Origin: a virus
Virus record (IMG/VR): IMGVR_UViG_3300045947_000102
Location: 1 to 38,357 of that record
Strand: one strand, 5' to 3'
Length of the DNA stretch: 38,357 nt
This document shows positions 14,561-22,157 of this stretch, piece after piece. The position numbers were made by a program, and so were the translations under genes. Position 1 is the first letter of the stretch, and each line of letters begins with the position of its first letter. Under the pieces are notes generated by a model. That model was not told the origin of the DNA. It made no database searches and saw only the letters and a list, made by a program, of their open reading frames with translations.

Positions 14561-15581
14561 TGCACGCGGCGTTGGTCGGCTCGACGATCGTGCCGTGGCG
14601 GCCGACGTAGGCCTCATCCGTTGTGCTGGCCGACGAGTCCAGCGTGAAGTGCGAGCCATCGGCCCCGGTGGTGACGACGGTCAGATAGTTGCCGGCCGTG
14701 GTCGGGTTCCGGTTGGTCACCGCCGTGTCGGTCGTCTCGCAGTAGTTCGTCATCGTGCGGATATAGACGTGGTCAATCGTCAGGTCGACCGCGCCCTTCT
14801 TGGCCACGTTGTCGGTGCCGCCGATGGAGATCAGGTTCGAGACGACGGCCCGCGGGATGCCGGTGGTCGTGTTGCTTTGCGTGCTGTTGCCGAGGAACTG
14901 GATCGTGTCGTGGTTGCCGATCCAGATGCCGCCGGTCACGGTGATGTCGTCCCACTTCGGGGAGGTGTTCGGCACCTCGGTCGAGCCGCTGCCGCCGACT
15001 AGCAGGGCGGCCTCCGGGGAGCTGAACGCGTCGTTGCGGACGAGGCCCTCCGAGGCGATGGTGATCCGCCGGACGATCGTGCTGCTGCTGTTGCCGATGC
15101 GGATCACGCCGCCGTCGATGGAGGTGGCCGACGTCACGGTCGGGACGATCCTGGCGCCGGCCTCGATAGTCAGCTTGATGTCCGTCTTGTCGTTGATCGC
15201 GACGCACTCGTTGTAGGTGCCGGGCCGCACGATGACGTTGTATGGGTTGGACTCCGACGAGTCGGTGATCGCGTTGATGGCGCTGCCGCCGACGCAGTTG
15301 CTGTTGATGACCGAGCAGGTAGCGCCGCAGATGGTCGTGAACTCGCAGCCCGAGGGGCAGACCTCCTTGACCTTGACCGCCGTGCGCGTGAAGGCGCCGC
15401 CGGTGATCTTGAGCCCGGCCCCGAAGGTCTGCAGGGCAGCGAACGTCCAGGTGCGCCCCTGCAGCAGGTACGGCGTGATCGCGTTGAGCACCTGGGCGGG
15501 CGCCAGCGTCCACAGGGTCAGGAGCAGGAGCCCCGTCAAGGCCGAGACCGCAAGGAGACGTCGCATAGGGTTCTGCCTCAC
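13122..15581 (-). CDS. Second giant exported beta-helix-like protein
   Basis: 819 aa. The hydrophobic N-terminus (MRRLLAVSALTGLLLLTLW...APAQ) reads as a signal peptide. The body alternates short beta turns rich in Ile/Val/Asn/Thr (VIRIGNSSSTIVRRITI, VSNLISIGG, LTIDHVYIRT), as in parallel beta-helices. One copy of the Cys motif shared with the next gene (SSGTPFGCCTGSGAGTC) occurs near residue 345. The GTG at 15581 overlaps the upstream stop (GTGA); ATG 15566 is an alternative. It forms an adjacent, probably functionally linked pair with the 790-aa protein downstream. Confidence 0.75.
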   Translation of the reverse strand: MRQNPMRRLLAVSALTGLLLLTLWTLAPAQVLNAITPYLLQGRTWTFAALQTFGAGLKITGGAFTRTAVKVKEVCPSGCEFTTICGATCSVINSNCVGGSAINAITDSSESNPYNVIVRPGTYNECVAINDKTDIKLTIEAGARIVPTVTSATSIDGGVIRIGNSSSTIVRRITIASEGLVRNDAFSSPEAALLVGGSGSTEVPNTSPKWDDITVTGGIWIGNHDTIQFLGNSTQSNTTTGIPRAVVSNLISIGGTDNVAKKGAVDLTIDHVYIRTMTNYCETTDTAVTNRNPTTAGNYLTVVTTGADGSHFTLDSSASTTDEAYVGRHGTIVEPTNAACTSSGTPFGCCTGSGAGTCDAGVCNGGVAVHFWVLDYAGSTKLLQTTALGFTPTADCQYQIDAVPNATEAPCHEVDWSAIRANAGFSGYWKTTGFHFGVVISQNTVPDLDYTKLTNSVIEVEVNDFGPQPNSSTKCNAQQTITGILGYTDTAEHQKALIDNVAVSVTNNIVVRGTQPSGTSDDNACIYPLTAIAMLGEFEDNATFNHVTARLYNTADPTVTDYGMVVADAGTFRLAHSSIEVNNSAAGYSGTTATLLQTVGALAVSDLTSPAAITTSGTMTWLSTSETFSTATLTNKTIDAEATGNVITLVSKIDLDAASCVAATAARAWDDPGDGATTPTAACNDTGAIQRPSADYSGSAVNTMERTLQLPTDWIGSIDVTLRYVTTAASPTGNVEWDLSTVCRAAGESWDGAFNAIQTITDAAGSQNNLNDATQTGITTTGCAAGEDLTLRVSRDGASDSNNDSAKLVKAVVTLRRQQ

Positions 15582-16345
15582 GGAGCGAGAGGACGTTCAC
15601 TCCAGAAGAACGTGGCGTAGTCGATGCGCCAGATCCCGAGGTCGGCGCCGCCCTGGACGACCGAGAAGCACGGCCGCAGGGTTATCGTGTCGGGGACATT
15701 GCTGGAGACGGGGAACCCGCTGATCTGCCCGCCGTCGATGTAGGCGTCTACGGTCAGGGCACTGCCGGTCTGGACGATGTTGAACAGGAACGCGGTCCAG
15801 TTGCCGACGTTGCCGAGGTCGGCGGACGTGGTTCCGGCGCCGCCCTTGTTGACCTTCGCCTTCCACTTGCCGGCGCTGCCGCGGATCACGCCGATGAAGT
15901 CGGTCGTGTCGGTCTGAGCGGTCGTGCCAGTGAATGAGGCGTCCTGCAGGCCGAAGGCGATGTTCGGGGAGTCATCGGTCGTCTTGGCGCGGAACGCCAT
16001 CACCACAGACTGCGTGTTGCTCAGGCGGACCCTCATCTTCTTCGTGGCGGCGAGGATGTTGGAGAACCCCGAGGCGCCCGATGCCGACAGTTCGCAATAG
16101 TGATCCGTCGCGCTGATCGACGGGGCCGTGCCTGTGGCGCCGCCGCTGTCGGAGATCCAGATGTCACCGTCGATGGCCTCGGCCGCGAAGTCGTCGTAGA
16201 TCGCTTGGTCGCTGAAGATCCCGATCGTGCCGAAGAGCTCGTTGAAGTGCCGGTCGTTGTTCCGGAAGTCCGTCATCAGCCCCGTCGTGCCGGGCTTGTT
16301 CGCTGCGATCCGGGCGTCCGTGATGTCAACGTAAGGAGTCGTCAC
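15578..16345 (-). CDS. Tail appendage protein (possible receptor-binding or fibre connector)
   Basis: 255 aa, not recognised. The N-terminus (TDFRNNDRHFNELFGTIGIF) resembles short anchoring segments of tail fibres. The rest is beta-rich with strands of a jelly-roll or lectin-like fold (WTAFLFNIVQTGSALTVDAYIDGG, RIDYATFFWSE). No signal peptide is present, unlike the two genes downstream. GTG 16345 has GAGG six bases upstream. It probably sits at the tail tip and may bind a carbohydrate. Confidence 0.6.
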   Translation of the reverse strand: MTTPYVDITDARIAANKPGTTGLMTDFRNNDRHFNELFGTIGIFSDQAIYDDFAAEAIDGDIWISDSGGATGTAPSISATDHYCELSASGASGFSNILAATKKMRVRLSNTQSVVMAFRAKTTDDSPNIAFGLQDASFTGTTAQTDTTDFIGVIRGSAGKWKAKVNKGGAGTTSADLGNVGNWTAFLFNIVQTGSALTVDAYIDGGQISGFPVSSNVPDTITLRPCFSVVQGGADLGIWRIDYATFFWSERPLAP

Positions 16346-16348
16346 GCT

Positions 16349-18826
16349 CTACCTCGTGATGTAGTAGCCGTCGTCGTTCGCTGCGCCGACCCGGTTGGCG
16401 GCGTTGCCGATGAACCAATAGCGACGCTCCTGCTCGGACGCCGAGTCGTAGTCGGCCGCGATGGTGTTCTCGGCGAAGAAGATCGGGCGGTGCAGGATCC
16501 CGGTGTCGAGCAGGCGGACCTTCATGCGGCCGCCCCCGGGGTCGCGCTCCTTGCGGATCACCTGCATGATCCGGCGTGTGTCCGTGGACCCGTCCGGCTT
16601 CTGGATCTGGTCCGTCGTGACGTAGACGAAGACGCCGAGCTTCACGCTGTCGTCGTCCCGGGCCTCCAGGGCACCGGTCACAATCCGGGCCCCGTCGATG
16701 AAGCGGGCCAGGATGCCGTCGGAGGTCGCCTTCGCCTGGGCGATGTCGGTCGCCCGGATCCACTGGCTCAGGATGATCTTGTCGCGCACGCTCCCGTGGA
16801 ACCCGGGCCCCTCCGTCGTCGGGTCGAGCGCCAGGGCGATCTGCGCGTAGTCCCCGAGCACGTCGCCCCGCTCGCCCGGGATGAGGTCCCAGCCGAGCGC
16901 GACCCGGCTCAGGCGCGCCTCGTTGTCCTGCTCGACCTCGATGCTGTCCTCGAGGAAGTGGGTCGCGTCCGTCAGCTCGACGAGCGTCTCGGTCGGCGCC
17001 GGAGCCGCGAAGATCCGGGTCGTGACGAGCCGGTCCTCGTCCACGTACTGGAACGAGACCAGGTCCCGGTCGATCTCCTGCAGCAGCGTGTCGATGTCCG
17101 TCTGCTCGGTGAGCGTGCGACGGAACAGGATCCCGCTCTGAAGCCCCAGGGTCCGGTCGACGCTGCTGTAGACCCAGGTCGCCCGCTGGTCGAGGATGAA
17201 GGCGCTGTTGATCTGCGCCCAGGGGATGCCCGCCTCGCGATAGAGCGCGAGCTTGATGTCCAGCGGGTTCGCCCCGAGGACCGGGGCCGAGGCGCTCAGC
17301 TGCTCCGTCCCGTACTCCCGGACCTCGCTGAAGACCTCGTTGTCGGCGTGGGCGATCGCCGTCGTCCCCCAGCGGCCGCGCGTCACCGTCAGCGGGTTCC
17401 CCCCGGCGGTCTTAGCCAGGAGCGTCATCTTCTCGGTGCCGAGCTGGAGGACCACGACCCAGTCCGGACCGCCGGTGCGTGCGCCTCCGGAATCGAAGGT
17501 CTCGGCCACGTTGGCGTTCGGGGCCGGGTCGCTGATCTCCGTCGGGTCGTCCACATTGATGGACGTCACGGAGGCGTCGATGGCGCCGACGAGCAGGTTG
17601 TCCTGGCTGATCTTCGAGGGGATCTTCCGCTTCGTGACGTGCAGCCCGTCCCGGCTCTCGATGCTGGCGATCCCGCCGCCGCTGACCTTGACCTCGACGA
17701 TCGGGCCAGACAGGCGCAGCCGGAAGTCGGCCTCGACGACGCCCGAGAAGACGTACCCGGTGTACAGCTTCGCGTAGCCCCGCGGGTTGTCGAAGTTCCG
17801 GTGGATCGCCAGCCACCGGCGCCAGAAGGTCCCGCTGCCGCGCGCCGTGTTGGTCAGCGCGCCCTCGCTGGCCTTCTCCAGGTCGAAGTTCCCCGGGTCG
17901 GCGTCATCCTCGAGGCGGTAGGTCACGCTCTCGTTCCGGGTGACGAAGCCGCCGTGCTCGTTCTCGCTCTTCGCCCCGCGGATGCCGTCGATCTCCTGGG
18001 GGGCCTCGTCGAAGGAGGCGAGCATCGGGCGCATGATGGCGCCCTTGATGGGGAGCGGGGCCTGCTTCAGGCAGAACTTGTATTCGCGCAGCCCTTTGAG
18101 GGCGACCGTCGCCTCGTAGTCGTTCCCCGCGTTGAAGTTCGCGGGGTCCTGGCAGGTCGGTGCCGAGTAGGAGCAGCGCGATCCGTTCCCCGCATCCGCC
18201 GCCTGGCACCGGGAGGCATTGACGGAGAGCGTCTGCGTGATCTCGCCCTCGCGCAGCCGGGTTGGAAACAGGTGTCCCGTCGCCGGTGGCGAGTCGAGGG
18301 CCGGGATCTTCGTCATGTTGGCGCGCCAGACCACGACCTGCGCCAGGTCACCCGCCTCGCGCCGGATGCCGTACCGCCGGACTCCTGTGCCGGGCGCCAC
18401 GTGGACCCAGTCGAAGCGCGTCCAGGTCGTGGTCACGGTGACGACGCTGTCGCTCACCTCGCCGCCGCCGGACTTGTACATCCGGAGCGTGATGGTCCCC
18501 GAGCCAGCCAGCGTGCGGAGCCAGACGCTTCCCGTGTAGGTATCTCCGATCGCCGCCGTGATGCTGAACGTCGGGAGCTGCTCGACGCTGCCCGTGGCTG
18601 CGGTGTAGTCGATCGTGTCGGCTGTGACCGAGCCGTCCGGGGCCTCGGTCGTGTCGGACGTGATGGTGGCGTTTGTCTTCACCCAGTCCGAGTCGGAGAG
18701 CTTGTCGGTCCACTTGATGCCCTGCTCGTAGGTCTTCGCATACCAGTTCTGGCAGATCGGCACGGCCAGGACGAGCAGCGCCTGGGGCGTGCGGCCGAGG
18801 GCGTCCCGTTCCTCGGTGTAGCCCAT
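16349..18826 (-). CDS. Tail tip / central hub protein with N-terminal carbohydrate-binding-like domain
   Basis: 825 aa, the largest tail-tip protein. Residues about 45-165 (DWVKTNATITSD...GSVTADTI..., VSVLR-type strands, TWTRFDW) look like a CBM4/9-type carbohydrate-binding module. Residues about 200-830 look like a tail hub or baseplate protein: a strand-rich core (GYVFSGVVEADFRLRL), the segment VTRGRWGTTAIAHADNE and a helical part (TLLQEIDRDLVSFQYVDEDRL). It follows the distal tail protein with a TGATG overlap, the order seen in siphovirus tips. It likely organises the host-binding end and could carry the adhesion function itself. Confidence 0.7.
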   Translation of the reverse strand: MGYTEERDALGRTPQALLVLAVPICQNWYAKTYEQGIKWTDKLSDSDWVKTNATITSDTTEAPDGSVTADTIDYTAATGSVEQLPTFSITAAIGDTYTGSVWLRTLAGSGTITLRMYKSGGGEVSDSVVTVTTTWTRFDWVHVAPGTGVRRYGIRREAGDLAQVVVWRANMTKIPALDSPPATGHLFPTRLREGEITQTLSVNASRCQAADAGNGSRCSYSAPTCQDPANFNAGNDYEATVALKGLREYKFCLKQAPLPIKGAIMRPMLASFDEAPQEIDGIRGAKSENEHGGFVTRNESVTYRLEDDADPGNFDLEKASEGALTNTARGSGTFWRRWLAIHRNFDNPRGYAKLYTGYVFSGVVEADFRLRLSGPIVEVKVSGGGIASIESRDGLHVTKRKIPSKISQDNLLVGAIDASVTSINVDDPTEISDPAPNANVAETFDSGGARTGGPDWVVVLQLGTEKMTLLAKTAGGNPLTVTRGRWGTTAIAHADNEVFSEVREYGTEQLSASAPVLGANPLDIKLALYREAGIPWAQINSAFILDQRATWVYSSVDRTLGLQSGILFRRTLTEQTDIDTLLQEIDRDLVSFQYVDEDRLVTTRIFAAPAPTETLVELTDATHFLEDSIEVEQDNEARLSRVALGWDLIPGERGDVLGDYAQIALALDPTTEGPGFHGSVRDKIILSQWIRATDIAQAKATSDGILARFIDGARIVTGALEARDDDSVKLGVFVYVTTDQIQKPDGSTDTRRIMQVIRKERDPGGGRMKVRLLDTGILHRPIFFAENTIAADYDSASEQERRYWFIGNAANRVGAANDDGYYITR

Positions 18827-19626
18827 CAGCTCACCGTCTCGCGGAGGGCTTCCTCGAAGGGCAGGGGCGCCAGGAACCGGCTGTAGTTGTTGCCGACCGG
18901 GGCGGAGCGGACGTCGGCATCGTCCGGCACCTTGAGCCAGCGGGCCGGGGCGAAGTCGGTGTCGGCGCTGTCCAGGACGAGGCCGAAGGGCAGGCGCTTC
19001 CGGGCGTGCGTCTGCAGGAACGACGTCCAGTCCGACGTCAGGAAGGCCCGGTCAAGGCCGGCGGGTCCGCCGAACTGGAGGACCCCGCGGCGTAGGACGC
19101 CGCTGTACGTCGCCCCCAGGTGGTGGCCGCCCTGGCTGCGCTCGCTCCTGAGCCCGATGTCGTGCATGAAGGGGTCGAGGTCCGGGCCCGCGTACTCCGG
19201 CATGGTCATCTTCATCCCGAGCAGGATCTCGCCGAGGAAGGGCTTCGACGTGAACGGTGGCGCCGGATCGGAGAACTCGATCCGCCAGTAGCGCTGCGCG
19301 CCGGGTGCGCTGAACGCCTTGTAGTCGCAGACGTCGGACGTCGGGCTGTAAGCGGCCTGGCGCGTCGTCGTCGGAGGGTTGCTGCCGTCGGCCTTGACCG
19401 TCACCTGGCCGGCGTTGGCGACGATGTTGTGGAACACGATCAGGATGCTGTCGGCGTTCGCCCCGCTCACCCCGGTGTCGACCTGGACCCACTGGGGGGA
19501 GGTCAGGACGTTCCCCTGCCAGCCCTGGAACGCCTTGTGGTCGGCCACGTCCCCGGCGCTGTAGCCGGTGTCGGCGCCCGAGCTGGTGATGACGGCCCCG
19601 GTCGTCCGGAAGATGTTTCTCCACAA
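18826..19626 (-). CDS. Distal tail-like protein with discoidin-like domain
   Basis: 266 aa. The first half (WVQVDTGVSGANADSILIVFHN, QVTVKADGSN, YWRIEFSDP) has the strand order of F5/8-type C (discoidin) domains, and the second half (FLTSDWTSFLQTHARKRLPFGLVLD) resembles the globular part of tail-tip connectors. It lies directly before the hub gene. The only start in the frame is TTG 19626, without a visible ribosome site, and it abuts the promoter of the inserted plus-strand gene, so the original start may have been lost or replaced by that insertion. Confidence 0.6.
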   Translation of the reverse strand: MWRNIFRTTGAVITSSGADTGYSAGDVADHKAFQGWQGNVLTSPQWVQVDTGVSGANADSILIVFHNIVANAGQVTVKADGSNPPTTTRQAAYSPTSDVCDYKAFSAPGAQRYWRIEFSDPAPPFTSKPFLGEILLGMKMTMPEYAGPDLDPFMHDIGLRSERSQGGHHLGATYSGVLRRGVLQFGGPAGLDRAFLTSDWTSFLQTHARKRLPFGLVLDSADTDFAPARWLKVPDDADVRSAPVGNNYSRFLAPLPFEEALRETVS

Positions 19627-19655
19627 AAGGATCGGCGCGGCTATGGCTGCACCCC

Positions 19656-19684
19656 TTGACAGAATGCCCGTTCGGGGGTATCCG
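19656..19684 (+). promoter_or_regulatory. Promoter of the plus-strand exported protein
   Basis: TTGACA (19656-19661) and TATCCG (19679-19684) are separated by exactly 17 bases, with transcription expected to start near 19691. The ribosome site AGAGGGGG and ATG 19707 follow immediately. It is one of the few sequences here resembling a sigma70 promoter and the only one on the plus strand. It would give the moron gene expression independent of the late operon, including in the lysogen. Confidence 0.65.
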
Positions 19685-19706
19685 TTAGGAAAGAGGGGGC
19701 TGGACC

Positions 19707-20060
19707 ATGAAGACCCGGATCCTGTTGCTGACGCTCGCTGTCGCTCTGCCCGTGCTCGCCGACGAGAAGCCCTGGCCGCAGAAGGGGGACACGGTGTACG
19801 TGGTCGGGGAGCTGACCGGCCTCTTCGGACTGCCGCCCGCGATCCAGTTCAACAGCATCACGGTCCCCGCCTGCGACCCCGTGACCGTTGCCACGCGGCC
19901 GAAGCCGAACAAGCTCCTGATCAGAAACGAGGCGCGTGGAGCCGCCTTCCAGTTGTGCGCCGGATGGGAGTCCTTGCTCCATCAGAAGCGCGAGGCCTGC
20001 CTCCAGGCGAAGGCCGTCACGTTCGAGAAGAAGCAGGGCTGCTACTCGCCGGTCGAGTAG
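19707..20060 (+). CDS. Exported small protein in opposite orientation ('moron')
   Basis: 117 aa with a clear Sec signal peptide (MKTRILLLTLAVALPVLA, cleavage before DEKPW). The mature part has strands (GDTVYVVGELTG), KPNKLLIRNEARG and three Cys that could form disulfides in the periplasm; no family is recognised. It is the only plus-strand gene and sits between the tape measure and distal tail genes. It has its own promoter and AGAGGGGG ribosome site and ends two bases before the tape-measure stop. Inverted single genes with private promoters inside late operons are typical morons that alter lysogens. Confidence 0.8.
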   Translation: MKTRILLLTLAVALPVLADEKPWPQKGDTVYVVGELTGLFGLPPAIQFNSITVPACDPVTVATRPKPNKLLIRNEARGAAFQLCAGWESLLHQKREACLQAKAVTFEKKQGCYSPVE

Positions 20061-20062
20061 GC

Positions 20063-21409
20063 TCACCGGTTCGTCCTCTCTCCGCGACGCAGCAGGTCCT
20101 CCAGCCAGCGACCGATCGCCGCATCGTTCCCGCCCCCGATGACGCTCCCGTTGACCGTGATGTTGATCGTCCGGCCGCCGCCGGATGGCCCGCCGACTGC
20201 GCCGGCAAGTGCCCCTCCGGATTCTTCTCCCTGACCGCTGACCGCCCGTGCCGCCAAACCTGCGGCAATACCGACCGCGGCGAACTTGGCCGCAGCCTTG
20301 AAGAAGGTCGAAGGCGTGCCGGCCAGGAGAGCCGCTCCGGCGCCCGTCGAAGCCATGATCCCGAACGCCACGTTCATCAGCGCGTAGGTGAAGGCCAGGC
20401 GCGAGAGGGAGGTCAGGATGTCGACGACGGCCTCCCGGAAGCTTGCGCCGGTGCCAGCGATGGCGGACGCCAGCTCCGAGCCCATCTCGTGAGAGGCTAG
20501 GGTCAGGGCCTCGAACTCGAGGTTCGTCATCCTCAGGCTCTGAGCCAGCTCGTCGAACACCGACTTGAACTCGGGGACCGTCTTCGAGAGCTCCGGGATG
20601 TTCTGCACGCTCATCTTCGCCATCTCGTCGTTGATCGACTCGAAGCCGAGAGCGACCTCTTCGATCGGCTGGAACAGATCGACGAGCAGGTCGTGCAGGG
20701 GTCCCAGGGTGTCGAGGCTCTCCGGGATCCGGATCGCCTGGGCGATGTAGGGACCGGGGCGCCGCTTCGCTCCCGGTGCCGCCGGCACGTCCAGGAAGCC
20801 GAGGCCTCCGATGGCGCCAACCCCGGCGCTCCCGAGCGGCGCGCCGCCCGTCTGCGGCCCTCCCGGTCCTCCGACTCCGGCCCGGTTCAGAACCGAGGCC
20901 GTCAGCTCCAGCATCCGCTCGACCTTCCCGATCGGCGTCAGGCCCCACATGAAGCGCCAGAGATTGCCGACGGTCTCGCCGCCGGCGATGCGCTTCACGG
21001 CTTCGACGCCTGTCCGGACGGAGTTCAGGATGGTCGTCAGGCTGTCGAGCGTGCGGCTGGCGCCGATCGCCTGGGCGATGAAGCTGGTCAGGCTGGAGGT
21101 CGCCCCCTGGACGGCGGTCTGGAAGTCCTTGAACCCGGGCGCCGCGCGGTAGATGTCCGCGATGAAGTTCTTCAGTCCCAGGACGAGGCCTCCGAGGGTG
21201 AATGTCCCGAGCAGCGCCACCGCCGCCGTCCGCAGGTTGAACATGCGGGACGTGAGGGCAGCCAGGGGCCCCGCGGCATTCTTCGCTGTCGTCGAGACCT
21301 CGGTCGTCCGCCTCCCCAGGCCGACGAAGGCCTTGTCGACCGCAGCCACACCGGAGACGGCGCCGGAGGCATCGATCGTCAGCTCGGCCAGGACAACGGT
21401 CTCGGCCAT
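20063..21409 (-). CDS. Tape measure protein
   Basis: 448 aa. Long helical, Ala/Gly-rich protein with hydrophobic segments (AAVALLGTFTLGGLVLGL near 62-79; AFTYALMNVAFGIMASTGAGAALLAG near 365) and a Gly-rich C-terminus, as in siphovirus tape measures that span the tail tube and are ejected with DNA. At roughly 1.5 A per residue it predicts a tail of about 65-70 nm. It directly follows the frameshifted tail chaperone genes, the canonical order. ATG 21409 follows the TAA of the chaperone frame with no gap. Confidence 0.9.
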   Translation of the reverse strand: MAETVVLAELTIDASGAVSGVAAVDKAFVGLGRRTTEVSTTAKNAAGPLAALTSRMFNLRTAAVALLGTFTLGGLVLGLKNFIADIYRAAPGFKDFQTAVQGATSSLTSFIAQAIGASRTLDSLTTILNSVRTGVEAVKRIAGGETVGNLWRFMWGLTPIGKVERMLELTASVLNRAGVGGPGGPQTGGAPLGSAGVGAIGGLGFLDVPAAPGAKRRPGPYIAQAIRIPESLDTLGPLHDLLVDLFQPIEEVALGFESINDEMAKMSVQNIPELSKTVPEFKSVFDELAQSLRMTNLEFEALTLASHEMGSELASAIAGTGASFREAVVDILTSLSRLAFTYALMNVAFGIMASTGAGAALLAGTPSTFFKAAAKFAAVGIAAGLAARAVSGQGEESGGALAGAVGGPSGGGRTINITVNGSVIGGGNDAAIGRWLEDLLRRGERTNR

Positions 21410-22128
21410 TTACTTCTCGTCCTTCGTCGCCTCGACATAGAGGCCGTGCAGGTAGACCAGGCGCCGCGCCTTGCCCGACCACTGCTCGCGCGGGACGCCC
21501 TCGATCTGGAAGGCCGCCATGACGGCATCGAGGTTCAGCGCGTTCCCCATGCCGGCGTATTGGCCTATCAGGAGCGAGCCATACATCTCGAGGATCTCCA
21601 GGTTCTCCCGCGCTGCCTCACGCCGCCAGGTCGAGTACGCCGACAGGTCCCGGGGCGGCGCCCCTTCCGCCTGCCGACTCGCTTCGCTCCGCGCCGCCTT
21701 CCCTTCCCCGAGCCAGAGCGGGACGATCTCCCGCAGCTCCCGGTCTAGGCGCTCGGCGCGGGCTCGAAAAAAGCGTCTTCCTCCCCGATGACCTCCATCA
21801 GGCGCTCGAACGCCCGGCGGTAGGCCCCCAGGACCTTCCCCATCGTGTCGACGCTGTACTTCGTCCCCTCGGGCTTGATGTTCCCGCGCCAGTCGAGGAC
21901 GTACATCTCGGCCATCGCGCGGAAGAAGTCCTTCTCCCGGCCCGCGACGACGTCGAAGGGGTTGTCCCGGGTCTCCCGCACGATGCTGTGCTGGAGGAGC
22001 CGGGCGTGAAAGCGGCGCGCCTCCTTCGGGGAGGCCATCTTCACCAGCAGCTCGACGCCCTCGAGGTGCCCGTGCAGGGCGACCCAGCGGCTCCGCGGCT
22101 GCTCTGACTCCAGGTCGTTGAGATCCAT
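21410..22128 (-). CDS. Tail assembly chaperone, -1 frameshift form (gpGT-like)
   Basis: Programmed -1 frameshift product of about 239 aa. At 21772-21766 the minus strand reads GCT TTT TTC; the heptamer T TTT TTC allows both tRNAs to slip back by one base, giving GCT TTT TTT CGA. The new frame is open without a stop for another 118 or so codons and ends at TAA 21412-21410, abutting the tape measure ATG. That second frame has no good start of its own near its beginning, reads as a real helical protein (WRREAARENLEILEMYGSLL, RRLVYLHGLYVEATKDEK) and sits exactly where lambda's T part lies. Confidence 0.85.
21745..22128 (-). CDS. Tail assembly chaperone, short form (gpG-like)
   Basis: 127 aa, helical (EARRFHARLLQHSIVRETRD..., DFFRAMAEMYVLDWRG), ending EEDAFFEPAPSA. 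It lies between the tube protein and the tape measure, where lambda G-type chaperones occur, and has an excellent ribosome site (AGGAGGGGGG) before ATG 22128. Near its end the frame meets TTTTTTC (21772-21766), where a fraction of ribosomes should slip by -1 to make the longer form. Confidence 0.85.
   Translation of the reverse strand: MDLNDLESEQPRSRWVALHGHLEGVELLVKMASPKEARRFHARLLQHSIVRETRDNPFDVVAGREKDFFRAMAEMYVLDWRGNIKPEGTKYSVDTMGKVLGAYRRAFERLMEVIGEEDAFFEPAPSA
21766..21772 (-). promoter_or_regulatory. -1 ribosomal frameshift slippery site TTTTTTC
   Basis: Heptamer of the form X XXY YYZ in the correct phase (GC T TTT TTC) 21 bases before the zero-frame stop. It lies in the tail chaperone gene, where most siphoviruses use such a shift. 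Homopolymers are otherwise rare in this GC-rich sequence. Confidence 0.85.
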
Positions 22129-22157
22129 CCCGTCCCCCCTCCTGTTCGGGAAAAGCC

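Noticed and set aside
16100-18886. 928-codon plus-strand open frame
   Set aside because: Shadow of the tail hub gene; the longest frame in the window but without recognisable domains.
19641-21482. 613-codon minus-strand frame across the tape measure and moron
   Set aside because: Out of frame with the tape measure, Arg/Gly/Pro-rich, and overlaps two well-supported genes.
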